Shown: in pieces, positions 48,440-58,840 of the stretch
Position numbering within the stretch: position 1 is the stretch's first letter
Layout of the letters: every line of letters starts with the position of its first letter
DNA from: Bdellovibrionia bacterium
GTDB lineage: Bacteria; Bdellovibrionota; Bdellovibrionia; Bdellovibrionales; JAGQZY01
DNA: 64,000 nt
Direction: 5' to 3'
Assembly (NCBI GenBank): GCA_030427805.1
Contig: JAUICP010000001.1
Coordinates: 930,001-994,000, forward strand
Translations under genes and position numbers: made by a program
The notes under the pieces: generated by a model
Database searches by the model: none
Seen by the model: only the letters and a program-made list of their open reading frames with translations
What the model was told of the DNA's origin: nothing

Positions 48440-49267
48440 ATGGGAACTAAGACGTTTAATCCAAGAAGTCCTGGTCGTCGTGGCATGACTGGTTTTGATT
48501 TCAAAGAAATCACTAAAACTAGTCCAGAAAAAAGCCTCACGGCTCCATTAAGAAAAAAGGCTGCAAGGAACAACCACGGTCAGATTACTATCCGCCATAA
48601 GGGTGGTGGTCACAAAAGACGTTACCGTGTCATTGATTTCTTGAGAGATAAATTAGAAGTACCAGCCAAGGTAGCAGCGATCGAGTATGATCCTAACCGT
48701 TCATGTCGTATTGCTCTTCTTCACTATGCAGATGGTGAGAAGAGATACATCATTGCTCCTGTTGGTCTCAAGGTTGATGCTGAGGTTCTATCTTCTGATA
48801 AAGCAGATATCAAACCAGGTAACAGCCTTCGTTTAGCGGCGATTCCAGTTGGTACCGTGATTCACAATGTAGAAATGAGACCCGGTAAAGGTGGTCAAAT
48901 TTCTAAGGCAGCTGGATCATCTTGTACTCTCGTTGGTCGTGTCGGCAAATACGCTCAGGTGAAACTTCCTTCAGGTGAAGTGAGACAAATCCTCAGTGAG
49001 TGTCGCGCAACAATCGGTCAAGTTGGAAATACTGAAAACGAAAACATTAAAATTGGTAAGGCCGGACGTAACCGTTGGAGAGGTAAAAGACCTTCGGTTC
49101 GTGGTATGGCGATGAACCCAATCGATCACCCACTTGGTGGTGGTGAAGGAGTTGGTAAAGGAAATCATCCTGTTACTCCTTGGGGTAAGCCGTGTAAGGG
49201 TCATAAAACGAGAAAGAATAAGGCGACGAATAAGTTCATTATTAAGCGTCGTTCTGGAAAGAAATAG
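48440..49267 (+). CDS. rplB: 50S ribosomal protein L2
   Basis: L2 is needed for subunit joining and peptidyl transfer. It has 275 residues. Motifs are [16 protein letters not shown] and, near the end, [16 protein letters not shown] with the conserved functional histidine. It starts 3 nt after rplW. Confidence 0.98.
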   Translation: MGTKTFNPRSPGRRGMTGFDFKEITKTSPEKSLTAPLRKKAARNNHGQITIRHKGGGHKRRYRVIDFLRDKLEVPAKVAAIEYDPNRSCRIALLHYADGEKRYIIAPVGLKVDAEVLSSDKADIKPGNSLRLAAIPVGTVIHNVEMRPGKGGQISKAAGSSCTLVGRVGKYAQVKLPSGEVRQILSECRATIGQVGNTENENIKIGKAGRNRWRGKRPSVRGMAMNPIDHPLGGGEGVGKGNHPVTPWGKPCKGHKTRKNKATNKFIIKRRSGKK

Positions 49268-49276
49268 GAGTAAGTT

Positions 49277-49546
49277 GTGGCAAGATCGTTGAGAAAAGGT
49301 CCTTTTATTGACCACCACTTAATGGACAAAGTGATGAAAGCTCAGGAAACTGGCGACAAGAAAGTTATTAAAACTTGGTCTCGTCGTTCTACTATTCTTC
49401 CAGAAATGATTGGGCTTACGTTCGCAGTTCATAACGGAAAAAAGTTTATGCCTGTTTTCGTTTCTGAAAACATGATTGGGCACAAGCTCGGTGAATTCGC
49501 GTTAACTCGCACATTCACTGGTCATGCGGATAAGAAGAAAAAGTAA
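49277..49546 (+). CDS. rpsS: 30S ribosomal protein S19
   Basis: S19 is a 30S head protein that contacts S13 and tRNA. It has 89 residues, a GTG start, and the motifs [13 protein letters not shown] and [14 protein letters not shown]. Confidence 0.97.
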   Translation: MARSLRKGPFIDHHLMDKVMKAQETGDKKVIKTWSRRSTILPEMIGLTFAVHNGKKFMPVFVSENMIGHKLGEFALTRTFTGHADKKKK

Positions 49547-49560
49547 GGTAGGGTATTGAA

Positions 49561-49893
49561 ATGGAAGTAAAAGCAAAACTTCGATATGCCCGCGTCGGCA
49601 CACAAAAAGCAAGATTGGTCGCTGATACGGTTCGCGGTAAGGATGTTAACGAAGCAATTCGAATCCTCACTTATATGCCGAAAAAGTCTGCGACTATGAT
49701 TTTAAATTTATTGAACTCTGCAGTAGCTAATGCTGAGCACAAAAAGGTTATCGATCTCGACAACCTTTATGTGAAGCATATCTCCGTAGATAAGGGGCCG
49801 TTTCTAAAGCGCTATAAGCCGGCTGCACAAGGTCGCGCTCAGCCTTTAAAGAAGAAGACGAGTCACATCAACCTAATATTGGATGAGAGGTAA
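49561..49893 (+). CDS. rplV: 50S ribosomal protein L22
   Basis: L22 has a long hairpin lining the exit tunnel, where macrolide-resistance changes occur. It has 110 residues, with KARLVADTVRGK near the start and the hairpin KRYKPAAQGRAQPLKKKTSH intact. Confidence 0.97.
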   Translation: MEVKAKLRYARVGTQKARLVADTVRGKDVNEAIRILTYMPKKSATMILNLLNSAVANAEHKKVIDLDNLYVKHISVDKGPFLKRYKPAAQGRAQPLKKKTSHINLILDER

Positions 49894-49896
49894 GTT

Positions 49897-50562
49897 GTGG
49901 GACAAAAGGTAAACCCCGTAGGATTAAGAGTTGGTGTTATTAGAACTTGGGACTCTCGTTGGTATGCCAACAAGGAGCTCTATGCTGATCAACTTCACGA
50001 GGATTTCGAACTTCGCAAGTACCTCAAAAAGAAGTTAAAGCACGCTGGTGTCGCCAAAATCGAAATGGAAAGAGCTGCAAAAAAGCTCAAAGTTATTATC
50101 TCAACTGCTCGTCCTGGTGTAGTGATTGGTAAAAAAGGGGCCGGTATTGACGGTCTTAAAGCTGATCTTCAGGCGCGCACTGATAGTGAAGTATTTGTGA
50201 ACATTCAAGAGGTTCGCAAGCCAGATATGGATGCTTCTCTCGTTGCTCAAAATATTGCTCTTCAACTTGAAAAGCGTATTTCTTGGAGACGAGTTCTTAA
50301 GAAGGCCATGGCTTCTGCGATTCGCAGTGGTGTTCGTGGTATCAAGGTTCAGGTTTCTGGTCGTCTTGATGGTGCGGAAATCGCTCGTACAGAGTGGTAC
50401 AATGAAAAATCAGTTCCTCTTCATACTTTGAGAGCGAACATTGATTACGGTACTGCTGAAGCTCTTACAACTTATGGAATCATCGGGATCAAAGTTTGGA
50501 TCTACAAAGGTGATGTACTTTCTGCTCGTGAAGTAGAGGAGGCAAACCGTGTTAAGTCCTAA
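49897..50562 (+). CDS. rpsC: 30S ribosomal protein S3
   Basis: S3 lies at the mRNA entry channel. It has 221 residues, a GTG start ([14 protein letters not shown]) and the KH-type motif [15 protein letters not shown]. Its end overlaps rplP by 14 nt. Confidence 0.98.
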   Translation: MGQKVNPVGLRVGVIRTWDSRWYANKELYADQLHEDFELRKYLKKKLKHAGVAKIEMERAAKKLKVIISTARPGVVIGKKGAGIDGLKADLQARTDSEVFVNIQEVRKPDMDASLVAQNIALQLEKRISWRRVLKKAMASAIRSGVRGIKVQVSGRLDGAEIARTEWYNEKSVPLHTLRANIDYGTAEALTTYGIIGIKVWIYKGDVLSAREVEEANRVKS

Positions 50563-50965
50563 GAGAGTTAAATGGAGAAAACAGTTTAAAGGTCGCAGAT
50601 GGGGTAAAGCCACTCGTGGTAATTCCATCAGCTTTGGTGACTTTGCTCTTCAAGCTACTGAAAGTGCTTGGATGACAGCTCGCCAGATCGAAGCCGGTCG
50701 TATCGCTGTTTCAAGAAGTGTTAAGCGTGGTGGTAAGCTTTGGATTCGTGTGTTCCCACACAAGCCAATTACTAAGAAGCCCGCTGAAGTTCGTATGGGT
50801 AAAGGTAAAGGTTCTCCAGAATATTGGGCAGCCGTTATTAAACCAGGTACCGTTATTTATGAAATAAACGGAGTCACAAGAGAGCAAGCTAAAGAAGCTT
50901 TCAGACTCGCTAGTTATAAGATGCCGTTCAAAACTAAATTTGTGGCTCGGGAGAATGAAGCATGA
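50549..50965 (+). CDS. rplP: 50S ribosomal protein L16
   Basis: L16 helps position A-site tRNA. It has 138 residues, starting [15 protein letters not shown] at a GTG with GAGGAGG at 50536-50542. It overlaps both rpsC and rpmC, so the three are translationally coupled. Confidence 0.98.
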   Translation: MLSPKRVKWRKQFKGRRWGKATRGNSISFGDFALQATESAWMTARQIEAGRIAVSRSVKRGGKLWIRVFPHKPITKKPAEVRMGKGKGSPEYWAAVIKPGTVIYEINGVTREQAKEAFRLASYKMPFKTKFVARENEA

Positions 50966-51159
50966 AGTTTTCCGAGGTTAAGAATCTAACTGATAAAGAA
51001 ATTAGAGTAAAAATTAGAGAAGTTCGTAAGAACCTTTTTGATGCTCGTATGAAAAACGCAATGGGACAGCTAACTAATCCTCTTTCTATTAGAGAGATGA
51101 GAAGAGATGTTGCTCGATTAAGAACTGCTTTGAGACAAAAGCAGATGGCGAAGAATTGA
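50962..51159 (+). CDS. rpmC: 50S ribosomal protein L29
   Basis: This is a small tunnel-exit protein of 65 residues. It has the two-helix pattern and the signature [17 protein letters not shown]. It overlaps rplP by 4 nt. Confidence 0.96.
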   Translation: MKFSEVKNLTDKEIRVKIREVRKNLFDARMKNAMGQLTNPLSIREMRRDVARLRTALRQKQMAKN

Positions 51160-51167
51160 GGTAGACA

Positions 51168-51443
51168 ATGGCTGAAGATAAACGTGCAAAACAAAACGAA
51201 GTCATTGGTGATGTAGTTAGCGACAAGATGGATAAAACCATCGCTGTCAGAGTTTTCCGTCAGGAAAAACACGCTAAATACGGTAAATTTATTCGTCGTT
51301 CGTCGGTTTTTAAAGCCCACGACGAGAAGAACGTTGCTAAACAAGGCGATAAAGTACGAATCGTTGAGAGTCGTCCTCTATCTAAGACTAAACGCTGGCG
51401 TTTAGTTGAAGTTGTCGAGCAGGCTAAAGGAGTGCAGCTATGA
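51168..51443 (+). CDS. rpsQ: 30S ribosomal protein S17
   Basis: S17 is a primary 16S rRNA-binding protein. It has 91 residues, with [16 protein letters not shown] and [19 protein letters not shown]. It overlaps rplN by 4 nt. Confidence 0.97.
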   Translation: MAEDKRAKQNEVIGDVVSDKMDKTIAVRVFRQEKHAKYGKFIRRSSVFKAHDEKNVAKQGDKVRIVESRPLSKTKRWRLVEVVEQAKGVQL

Positions 51444-51808
51444 TTCAAATGCAGTCTAGAATGTCAGTGGCAGATAACTCAGGTGCCAAAGAAGTTCAGT
51501 GTATTAAAGTTCTTGGCGGATCTAAGCGTAGAACAGCTTCTGTGGGTGACATCGTAGTTGTTTCTATTAAATCAGCTCTTCCTAACTCTAAAGTTAAGAA
51601 GGGTGAAGTAGCGAAAGCCGTGATCGTTCGCACGATTCACCAAATTCGCCGCCCAGATGGTAGCTATATCCGTTTCGATGAAAACTCGGCCGTTTTGGTT
51701 AACCAAAACAAAGAGCCTGTTGGAACTCGTATTTTTGGTCCTGTTGCTCGTGAACTTCGAGCAAAACAGTTTGGTAAGATTATTTCACTAGCACCAGAAG
51801 TGCTTTAA
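51440..51808 (+). CDS. rplN: 50S ribosomal protein L14
   Basis: L14 lies at the subunit interface and binds the RsfS silencing factor. It has 122 residues, with [18 protein letters not shown] at the start and [13 protein letters not shown] near the end. The next gene is rplE after only 15 nt; the usual rplX (L24) gene between them is missing. Confidence 0.98.
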   Translation: MIQMQSRMSVADNSGAKEVQCIKVLGGSKRRTASVGDIVVVSIKSALPNSKVKKGEVAKAVIVRTIHQIRRPDGSYIRFDENSAVLVNQNKEPVGTRIFGPVARELRAKQFGKIISLAPEVL

Positions 51809-51823
51809 GATTGGGAGTTAATC

Positions 51824-52363
51824 GTGTTTCGTTTGGAGACTAAGTACCGAAATGAAATTAAGCCAGCTTTGCAAAAACAGCTTGGTTTAAATAATGTCAT
51901 GCAGGTACCAAAACTTGAAAAGATAGTTATCAATACATCCCTTTCAGAAGCGGTTGGGAATCCAAAGATTCTTAATACGGCAGCCGACGAGATGACTACG
52001 TACACTGGTCAGAAAGCCGTTATTACTCGTGCTAAGAAAGCGATCGCAAACTTTAAAGTTCGTGAAGGTATGCCTTTAGGATGCCGAGTGACTCTTCGCC
52101 GCGACAACATGTGGACGTTCCTTGATCGTCTCAACACTTTGGCTTTGCCTCGTGTTCGTGACTTTAGAGGTTTGAGTCCTAAAGGATTTGATGGCCGAGG
52201 AAACTACAATTTTGGTCTTAAAGAGCAAATTGTTTTCCCTGAAATCAATTACGATAAAGTTGATAAAGTTCGCGGTATGAACATCACAATTTGTACAACT
52301 GCTAAAACAGATGCCGAAGGAAAGGCATTGCTCGAAGCACTCGGGTTCCCTTTTAAGAAGTAA
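51824..52363 (+). CDS. rplE: 50S ribosomal protein L5
   Basis: L5 binds 5S rRNA. It has 179 residues, a GTG start, and the motifs [15 protein letters not shown] and [13 protein letters not shown]. It follows rplN directly, without rplX. Confidence 0.98.
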   Translation: MFRLETKYRNEIKPALQKQLGLNNVMQVPKLEKIVINTSLSEAVGNPKILNTAADEMTTYTGQKAVITRAKKAIANFKVREGMPLGCRVTLRRDNMWTFLDRLNTLALPRVRDFRGLSPKGFDGRGNYNFGLKEQIVFPEINYDKVDKVRGMNITICTTAKTDAEGKALLEALGFPFKK

Positions 52364-52380
52364 GGTAAAGAGGAGATATT

Positions 52381-52686
52381 GTGGCTAAGAAAGCAATGAT
52401 TGAAAAAGAAAAGCGTAAAAAAGCAAAAGCTCTTAGATACCTTGAGTACCGCACTGAGCTTCGAAATAAAGCGAAAGACCTCAGCCTTAGTGATGAGGAG
52501 CGCGATGAAGCTCATTTGAAGCTTCAAAAATTGCCTCGTAACAGTTCTATGAGTCGCGTTCGTAATCGTTGTCGTTTGACAGGTCGCCCTCGTGGTTATT
52601 TGAGAAAATTCAATATGTCGCGAATTGCTGTTCGTCAGTACGCTAACCTAGGCTTGCTACCTGGTGTAACTAAGGCAAGTTGGTAG
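52381..52686 (+). CDS. rpsN: 30S ribosomal protein S14, zinc-free long form
   Basis: S14 is a 30S head protein. It has 101 residues and a GTG start. It has the long proteobacterial form with the central insertion and without the CxxC zinc pairs of the short form. The C-terminal signature is [19 protein letters not shown]. Confidence 0.97.
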   Translation: MAKKAMIEKEKRKKAKALRYLEYRTELRNKAKDLSLSDEERDEAHLKLQKLPRNSSMSRVRNRCRLTGRPRGYLRKFNMSRIAVRQYANLGLLPGVTKASW

Positions 52687-52696
52687 GAGAGAGAGC

Positions 52697-53086
52697 ATGG
52701 ATACTATCGGAGATTTTTTAACAAGAATTAGAAACGCAGGTATGGCAAGACATGAAAAGGTGGATATCCCATCTTCGAATGTTCGAGTCGGTATCGCTAA
52801 AGTTCTTAAAGATTCTGGATACATCAAAAACTACAAAGTAGTTAAAGATGGTAAGCAAGGAATGATGCGTGTTTATCTTTCTTATAATGGATCGGGTAAG
52901 CACATCATTGAAAAGCTTCAAAGAGTAAGTAAACCAGGACGACGATTTTATGTGAATTCTAATGATATTCCGAATCCGAAGTCTGGTTATGGTTTAGCAA
53001 TTTTAAGCACCAACAAAGGTATTCTAAGCGGGCGTCAAGCTCTCGAGAATAAAGTTGGTGGTGAACTACTTTGCACGGTTTGGTAG
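52697..53086 (+). CDS. rpsH: 30S ribosomal protein S8
   Basis: S8 is a central 16S rRNA-binding protein and, in E. coli, the repressor of the spc operon. It has 129 residues, with DTIGDFLTRIRNAGMARH at the start and STNKGILSGRQA near the end. Confidence 0.98.
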   Translation: MDTIGDFLTRIRNAGMARHEKVDIPSSNVRVGIAKVLKDSGYIKNYKVVKDGKQGMMRVYLSYNGSGKHIIEKLQRVSKPGRRFYVNSNDIPNPKSGYGLAILSTNKGILSGRQALENKVGGELLCTVW

Positions 53087-53093
53087 GTGAGAT

Positions 53094-53636
53094 ATGTCAC
53101 GTGTCGGTAAGAACCCAGTAGAAGTTGATAGCGCTGTTAACGTAACAATCACTCCAGACAATGAAGTGATTGTTAAAGGTGGAAAGCACACACAGAAGGT
53201 TGCGATGCAGCCCGAAGTAACTGCCACTTTTGCTGACGGTAAAATCACTCTTAATAGAAAAGATGATACTAAAAAGTCTAGAGCTCTTCACGGTTTGTAT
53301 AGAGCACTAGTTCAAAACGCAGTTACAGGAGTAACTAAAGGTTTTACAAAAACTCTATTACTTAACGGTGTTGGTTACAGAGCCAATGCTTCTGGTAAGA
53401 AGTTGGAGCTTAACCTCGGTTATTCTCACCCAATTAATTATGATGTACCTGAAGGAATCGAGATCAAAGTTGATAAGCAAACAACGGTTCATGTTTCAGG
53501 TCCTTCTAAAGAGTTAGTTGGTCAAGTAGCTGCAAAGATAAGAAGTTTTAGACCGCCTGAGCCTTTCCTTGGTAAGGGTGTTAAATATTCTGATGAGTAT
53601 ATTCGCCGAAAAGAAGGAAAGTCGGCCGGTAAATAA
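53094..53636 (+). CDS. rplF: 50S ribosomal protein L6
   Basis: L6 lies near the sarcin-ricin loop. It has 180 residues, with [10 protein letters not shown] at the start and the C-terminal [20 protein letters not shown]. Confidence 0.98.
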   Translation: MSRVGKNPVEVDSAVNVTITPDNEVIVKGGKHTQKVAMQPEVTATFADGKITLNRKDDTKKSRALHGLYRALVQNAVTGVTKGFTKTLLLNGVGYRANASGKKLELNLGYSHPINYDVPEGIEIKVDKQTTVHVSGPSKELVGQVAAKIRSFRPPEPFLGKGVKYSDEYIRRKEGKSAGK

Positions 53637-53650
53637 ATGAGAGGTGTGCT

Positions 53651-54022
53651 GTGAGATTGTCCTTTGGCAAACACACGAGTGATAAAGTTAAGTCGAGAAT
53701 TAAAAAGAAGGTACGTATCCGTCGTAAAATCGAAGGTACTGCTGAGCGACCCAGACTCTGCGTTTTCAGAAGTAACGCTCACATCTATGCGCAAGTCATA
53801 GATGACGTTGCCGGTAAAACTCTTTTCTCTACAAGCTCTAAAGCGATTAATGAGAAAACTGGGTCTAATAAAGCTGCTGCAAAGGCCGTGGGTGAGACCA
53901 TTGCTAAGAAAGCAATTGAGAAAAACATTACCAACGTGGTTTTTGATCGAAACGGTCTTCTATACCATGGACGTGTTCAGAGTCTTGCAGATGGGGCTCG
54001 TGAAGCGGGCTTGAAATTTTAA
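53651..54022 (+). CDS. rplR: 50S ribosomal protein L18
   Basis: L18 binds 5S rRNA. It has 123 residues, a GTG start, and the motifs [20 protein letters not shown] and [20 protein letters not shown]. Confidence 0.97.
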   Translation: MRLSFGKHTSDKVKSRIKKKVRIRRKIEGTAERPRLCVFRSNAHIYAQVIDDVAGKTLFSTSSKAINEKTGSNKAAAKAVGETIAKKAIEKNITNVVFDRNGLLYHGRVQSLADGAREAGLKF

Positions 54023-54042
54023 GGGAATAAGGAACAGGTATT

Positions 54043-54507
54043 ATGCAAGAAACACCCGAATTTGAAGAAAGAGTTGTTGCAATTAACCGAGTCGCCAAAG
54101 TTGTAAAAGGTGGGCGTCGATTTTCATTCTCCGCACTTGTTGTAGTGGGTAACGGAGCTGGTGAAGTTGGTTTCGGTAAAGGTAAGGCTGGTGAAGTTCC
54201 CGAGGCAATTGGTAAAGCATCTCGCTCTGCTAAAAAAGGCTTTAAGAAGTTTCAATTGGTTGATGGACGCACGATTGCTCACGAAGTTGTGGGTGAGTTT
54301 GGTGCTGCTCGAGTTGTAATGAGACCTGCCGCTCCCGGTACTGGTGTTATTGCTGGTGGTGCAGTTCGTGCCGTACTCGAATCAGTAGGTATTAAGGATA
54401 TTCTTACAAAGTGTATTGGTACACGTAATCCGAACAATGCTGTGAGAGCAACTCTTCAAGGTCTCGGACAGCTTAAAGGTGATCAGTCAAAGACTGACTA
54501 TCAGTAA
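54043..54507 (+). CDS. rpsE: 30S ribosomal protein S5
   Basis: S5 is involved in decoding fidelity and mRNA unwinding. It has 154 residues, starting ATG 54043 and with a shorter N-terminus than E. coli. Motifs are [19 protein letters not shown] and [14 protein letters not shown]. Confidence 0.97.
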   Translation: MQETPEFEERVVAINRVAKVVKGGRRFSFSALVVVGNGAGEVGFGKGKAGEVPEAIGKASRSAKKGFKKFQLVDGRTIAHEVVGEFGAARVVMRPAAPGTGVIAGGAVRAVLESVGIKDILTKCIGTRNPNNAVRATLQGLGQLKGDQSKTDYQ

Positions 54508-54517
54508 GGAATAGAAA

Positions 54518-54703
54518 ATGGCCAAGTCATTTAAAGTAAAGTTAATTAAGAGCACTATTGGAGCCACTAAAGATCAAAAAGACACGGTCCGTTGTCTCGG
54601 TCTTAAGAAGCTTCAGCAAGAAAAAACAATTGCAGATAATCCAGCAAATCGCGGACAGATTTTTAAAGTCCAGCATTTGCTAGAAGTTACCGTGGAGAAA
54701 TAA
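54518..54703 (+). CDS. rpmD: 50S ribosomal protein L30
   Basis: This is a small protein of 61 residues. It has [20 protein letters not shown] and [12 protein letters not shown]; the short bacterial form is clear. Confidence 0.95.
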   Translation: MAKSFKVKLIKSTIGATKDQKDTVRCLGLKKLQQEKTIADNPANRGQIFKVQHLLEVTVEK

Positions 54704-54704
54704 A

Positions 54705-55142
54705 ATGTCTATTTTAGCCGATTTGAGTCCAAAAGAAGGTTCTACTCACAAGAAGCACCGCGTTGGGCGAGGCAACGGTTCTGGCTGGGGTGGTACAGCT
54801 GGAAAAGGTCACAAGGGTCAAAAAGCTCGATCTGGTGGCGGTCCTCGTTGGGGTTTCGAAGGTGGTCAAATGCCGATCCAACGTCGTTTGCCTAAGTTTG
54901 GTTTTAACAACAAACGCTTTGCGACGAAGTATGAAATTGTTGGCCTTGATCAACTTGCAAAATTTGATGGAGAAGTAACTCCACAAATTCTTAAAGAAAA
55001 AGGATTGATCTCTCAATCAGAACGCCTCAAAATCCTTGCTAACGGGAAACTTGACAAAGCCCTGACAGTAAAGGCTCATAAGTTTAGTAAATCAGCAAAA
55101 GAGGCTATTGAAAAAGCCGGTGGGAAAGCAGAGGTCATCTAG
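54705..55142 (+). CDS. rplO: 50S ribosomal protein L15
   Basis: L15 is a late-assembly 50S protein. It has 145 residues, with a Gly-rich N-terminal tail ([20 protein letters not shown]) and the core [15 protein letters not shown]. It starts 1 nt after rpmD. Confidence 0.97.
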   Translation: MSILADLSPKEGSTHKKHRVGRGNGSGWGGTAGKGHKGQKARSGGGPRWGFEGGQMPIQRRLPKFGFNNKRFATKYEIVGLDQLAKFDGEVTPQILKEKGLISQSERLKILANGKLDKALTVKAHKFSKSAKEAIEKAGGKAEVI

Positions 55143-55144
55143 CA

Positions 55145-56464
55145 GTGGCAGAAACCAATGGATTAGCAAGCAGCGAACAACTTCGAAATAAGGTTTTATT
55201 CACAATTTTCATTCTCATACTCTATCGTTTTGGGGCCCATGTTCCGACACCGGGTCTCGATGCGGCAGCTGTAAAAGAGCTCACTTCAAGTTTAGGTGGG
55301 ATCTTCGGAATGCTTAATACCTTTACGGGTGGAGCGCTCGAGCAAATCTCGGTTTTTGCTTTAGGGATTATGCCCTACATTTCTGCTTCGATTATTTTCC
55401 AACTTTTAACGTCAGCTGTCCCTCATTTAGAAGCCCTTAAAAAAGAGGGTGAGCAGGGTCGTAAAAAGATTCAACAATACACTCGTTATGCCACAGTTTT
55501 GTTGGCCATCGTTCAAGGTTATGCCATCGCAAATTATCTTGGAGATGCACAAACCCAGGCTGGTCAGCCTCTGGTTCTCGCCTCCACTGTTGGTATTATT
55601 CCATTTAAAGTAATGACAATTATTACTCTCACGGCTGGAGCGATGTTCGTTCTTTGGCTGGGTGAGCAGATTACTGAGCGTGGAATCGGAGAAGGTGCCT
55701 CGATGATTATCTTCGCGGGTATCGCAGCCAGTATTCCGAGTGGTACAATGAACATGTACACTCTTGTTTCTGAAGGGCAGCTCAACGGACTCGTAGCCAT
55801 TATTATTTTGGCGGCGATGTTAGCGGTCATTGGAGCGATTATTTTCTTAGAGGTCGGGCAGCGTCGAATTACGATTGCCGTCTCTCAGAGGGGCTCGGCG
55901 GCTCAGCAAATGCAGCAATCGAGCTACTTGCCACTCAAAATTAATATGTCCGGTGTTATTCCGCCAATCTTCGCAAGTTCTCTTTTAATGTTTCCTGCGA
56001 CGATTCAGAGTTTCTCAGATGCAGCTTGGGTTAACGGAATTCAAGAATTCCTTTCGCCGAGCGGAAGTCTTTATTACATCCTTTTTGCGGTTCTAATTAT
56101 TTTCTTCTGTTTCTTCTACACGGAGATTATGTACCCACCACAAGAAACGGCTGATAATCTTAAAAAGCGTGGTCAATTTATCCCTGGAATTCGAGCGGGT
56201 AAGTCGACTGCTGAATACATAAAAAAAGTTTCCGATCGCATTACAGTGGCTGGTGCCATCTATTTAACGATCGTCTGTTTATTGCCGAATATTTTGATTG
56301 ATGCTTTCAGTGTTCCGTTCTTCTTTGGTGGAACGAGCTTGCTCATTCTTGTGGGTGTTGCCATCCAGCTCATCGATAAGGTTAATGAGTATCGTTATCA
56401 AAGTCTCGCCAGTCGAGTTAAGGCGGGAGCTAAGCCTCGTCGTAGAAGGGCACAATTTCAATGA
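55145..56464 (+). CDS. secY: preprotein translocase subunit SecY
   Basis: SecY is the protein-conducting channel of the inner membrane. It has 439 residues, a GTG start and ten hydrophobic helices. Motifs include FGMLNTFTGGALEQISVFALGI-type plug-region sequence and GIRAGKSTAEYI in the cytosolic loop between helices 8 and 9. It overlaps adk by 4 nt. Confidence 0.98.
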   Translation: MAETNGLASSEQLRNKVLFTIFILILYRFGAHVPTPGLDAAAVKELTSSLGGIFGMLNTFTGGALEQISVFALGIMPYISASIIFQLLTSAVPHLEALKKEGEQGRKKIQQYTRYATVLLAIVQGYAIANYLGDAQTQAGQPLVLASTVGIIPFKVMTIITLTAGAMFVLWLGEQITERGIGEGASMIIFAGIAASIPSGTMNMYTLVSEGQLNGLVAIIILAAMLAVIGAIIFLEVGQRRITIAVSQRGSAAQQMQQSSYLPLKINMSGVIPPIFASSLLMFPATIQSFSDAAWVNGIQEFLSPSGSLYYILFAVLIIFFCFFYTEIMYPPQETADNLKKRGQFIPGIRAGKSTAEYIKKVSDRITVAGAIYLTIVCLLPNILIDAFSVPFFFGGTSLLILVGVAIQLIDKVNEYRYQSLASRVKAGAKPRRRRAQFQ

Positions 56465-57105
56465 ATGTGATTTTATTTGGTCCTCCAGGGGCAGGTAAGG
56501 GAACTCAGTCAGCTCTCATGGTTGAAAAGTTGGGCATGGCCCATATTTCTACGGGAGATCTTTTTCGTGAAAATATGAAAAATGAAACTCCTTTGGGAAA
56601 GAAAGCTAAAGAGTACGTCGATAGCGGCGCTCTAGTTCCAGATCAAGTCGTTATCGACATGGTTGACGATGTTTTGCAGAAGCTCGGAGGCAAGTCCTTT
56701 ATTTTAGATGGCTTCCCGAGAACAGTTCCCCAGGCGGAGGCTCTTGAGGCCCTTCTCAAGAAGAACTCTATGAATATTGAAAAGGCGGTCTTTTTTGAGG
56801 TGCCCCAGAATATTCTTTTAGGTCGACTCACGGGACGCCGAGTTTGCAAAAACTGTGGGGCTACCTACCATATTGAATTTAAACCGACGGCCAAAGAGGG
56901 CGTCTGTGATAGTTGTGGCTCTGATCAAGTTGTACAGCGAAAAGATGACTCTGAAGATGTTATTCAGACCCGTCTTGACGCCTACGATAAGAGTACAGCT
57001 CCTCTTAAGGAATATTTCCAGAAGACGGGGCAGTTTGTTTCTATCGATGGCTTGGGAGAAACAGATAAAGTATTTTCAGAAATTAAGTCAGTCGTAGCAC
57101 CTTAG
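56461..57105 (+). CDS. adk: adenylate kinase with zinc-type LID
   Basis: Adk interconverts ATP + AMP and 2 ADP. It has 214 residues. The P-loop is GPPGAGKGTQ (7-16) and the AMP-binding region includes ISTGDLFREN and LDGFPRTVPQAE. The LID domain carries four cysteines (CKNC ... CDSCG), so it should bind zinc, unlike the E. coli enzyme. The gene is coupled to secY. infA and map, often found next, are absent. Confidence 0.97.
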   Translation: MNVILFGPPGAGKGTQSALMVEKLGMAHISTGDLFRENMKNETPLGKKAKEYVDSGALVPDQVVIDMVDDVLQKLGGKSFILDGFPRTVPQAEALEALLKKNSMNIEKAVFFEVPQNILLGRLTGRRVCKNCGATYHIEFKPTAKEGVCDSCGSDQVVQRKDDSEDVIQTRLDAYDKSTAPLKEYFQKTGQFVSIDGLGETDKVFSEIKSVVAP

Positions 57106-57264
57106 AATAACTTCAATTTAATCTGAAACTGCATATTTTTAGCTAGACCAAGTAGTTAATATTTGATATTAATGGCGGTCTTTGAAGGAATTTAACAAAC
57201 TTCTGGTATCAAAATTTTAAGATAGTCCAGAGATATCAGGCACTTAAGCTTGGTGGAGGAACTC

Positions 57265-57378
57265 ATGAAAGTACGTGCGTCGGTCAAGCCGATTTGCAAA
57301 GACTGTAAGGTCATCAAGAGAAAAGGTATCATCCGCGTTATCTGCGTGAATCCAAAACATAAACAGAGGCAGGGGTAA
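57265..57378 (+). CDS. rpmJ: 50S ribosomal protein L36 (zinc form)
   Basis: This is a 37-residue protein starting [15 protein letters not shown] and ending in HKQRQG. Cys11, Cys14, Cys27 and His32 form the zinc site of the C+ type. GGAGGA at about 57255 is well placed before the ATG. It starts 159 nt after adk and 3 nt before rpsM. Confidence 0.95.
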   Translation: MKVRASVKPICKDCKVIKRKGIIRVICVNPKHKQRQG

Positions 57379-57381
57379 TAT

Positions 57382-57753
57382 ATGGCTCGTATTGCAGGTG
57401 TTGATATCCCAAAAAACAAGCGTCTAGAAATAGGCCTCACTTACATCTACGGAATCGGAACAACCCGAGCGAAGTGGATTGTAAAGGAAATGGGTTATGA
57501 TCCCAGTAAGCGTGTCAATGAGCTTACTGAGGATGAAGTAGTAAAACTACGTGATAAAATTGAAGAAAACTACAAGATCGAAGGTGACCTTCGTCAAGAA
57601 GTTCGTATGTCTATCAAAAGACTGATGGATCTTGGTTGCTACCGCGGAATTCGCCACAGAAAAGGTTTACCTGTTCGTGGTCAAAGTACCCGTCAAAACG
57701 CTCGCACGCGTAAGGGTCCTAAGAAAACTGTAGCCGGTAAGAAGAAAGTCTAA
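57382..57753 (+). CDS. rpsM: 30S ribosomal protein S13
   Basis: S13 is a head protein that bridges to the 50S subunit. It has 123 residues, with [20 protein letters not shown] and the basic tail [17 protein letters not shown]. Confidence 0.98.
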   Translation: MARIAGVDIPKNKRLEIGLTYIYGIGTTRAKWIVKEMGYDPSKRVNELTEDEVVKLRDKIEENYKIEGDLRQEVRMSIKRLMDLGCYRGIRHRKGLPVRGQSTRQNARTRKGPKKTVAGKKKV

Positions 57754-57763
57754 GGAGCGGTAG

Positions 57764-58159
57764 ATGGCACAAGCTAAAAAGAAAGTCGCTACAAAGAAAA
57801 AAGTTAAGAAGAATATTCCGACGGGTCGTTGTTATGTATCAGCGGGCTTCGGGAATACAATAGTAACCATTACTGATCCCACAGGAAATGCAATTTGCTG
57901 GGCATCGGCTGGTCAATTGGGCTTTAAAGGTTCTCGTAAGGGAACTCCATTTGCTGCTCAGGTGGCTGCTGAAGAAGCTGCTAAAAAAGCTCAAGAGCAC
58001 GGTGTTCGTTCAGTTGATTTATTCCTTAAAGGACCAGGAGCGGGACGTGAACCAGCAATTAGAGCAATTGCTCAAGCTGGTATTCGCATTACATCGATGA
58101 AAGATGTTACTCCGATCCCACACAATGGTTGTCGTCCACCTAAACGAAGAAGAATTTAA
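57764..58159 (+). CDS. rpsK: 30S ribosomal protein S11
   Basis: S11 is a 30S platform protein at the mRNA exit. It has 131 residues, with [18 protein letters not shown], the [13 protein letters not shown] motif and the end [13 protein letters not shown]. Confidence 0.98.
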   Translation: MAQAKKKVATKKKVKKNIPTGRCYVSAGFGNTIVTITDPTGNAICWASAGQLGFKGSRKGTPFAAQVAAEEAAKKAQEHGVRSVDLFLKGPGAGREPAIRAIAQAGIRITSMKDVTPIPHNGCRPPKRRRI

Positions 58160-58169
58160 GAGGTTTTAC

Positions 58170-58796
58170 GTGAGCTGCATAAATAAAAGTGTTTGTAAAT
58201 TCTGCCGTCGCGAAAATCAGAAGTTATTTTTGAAAGGTGACCGTTGTTTCACTGATAAGTGTTCTTTCGAAAGAAGACCTTATCCTCCAGGACAACACGG
58301 TCAATCTCGTTTGAAATTCTCTGAATTCGCTCTTCAGTTAAGAGAAAAACAAAAAACAAAGAGATACTATGGTGTTAATGAGAAGCAATTCTTATTAAGT
58401 TTTAAAGAAGCGGATCGCAAAAAAGGCGAAACCGGAGCTAACCTTCTTTCTTCACTTGAGACGCGCCTTGACAATGTGGTTTACACATTGGGTTTTGCGT
58501 CAAGTCGTCGAGAGGCACGTCAGTTGGTTAAGCACAATCACTTCACCATTAATGGCAAGAAGGCTAATATTCCTAGCATGCAAGTCAAGAAGGGCGATGT
58601 GGTAGAGGTTCGTGAGAAGTCTCGTGAGATGAACAAAGTCATGGCTGCTATTGAATCTGCGGCTAGACGCGAGATGCCAACGTGGCTTGAAGCTGACCAT
58701 AAGGCTTTTAAGGGGACTTTAAAGGATCTTCCGAAAAGAGAAGATGTGACAGTACCAGTAGAAGAGAATATGATTGTGGAATTCTATTCACGATAA
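58170..58796 (+). CDS. rpsD: 30S ribosomal protein S4 (zinc form)
   Basis: S4 is a primary 16S rRNA-binding protein and repressor of the alpha operon in E. coli. GTG 58170 is chosen because AAGAGG at 58159-58164 is well spaced and the product then has 208 residues, the family length. The longer open frame overlaps rpsK. The N-terminus carries the cysteine cluster CINKSVCKFC ... CFTDKC of the zinc-binding form. Also visible are RRPYPPGQHGQ and the S4 RNA-binding domain RRQARQLVKHNH-type sequence. Confidence 0.96.
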   Translation: MSCINKSVCKFCRRENQKLFLKGDRCFTDKCSFERRPYPPGQHGQSRLKFSEFALQLREKQKTKRYYGVNEKQFLLSFKEADRKKGETGANLLSSLETRLDNVVYTLGFASSRREARQLVKHNHFTINGKKANIPSMQVKKGDVVEVREKSREMNKVMAAIESAARREMPTWLEADHKAFKGTLKDLPKREDVTVPVEENMIVEFYSR

Positions 58797-58840
58797 TATT
58801 TTTGAGTACTGTATCAAGAAGGATCAGGGAGTAACACCGT

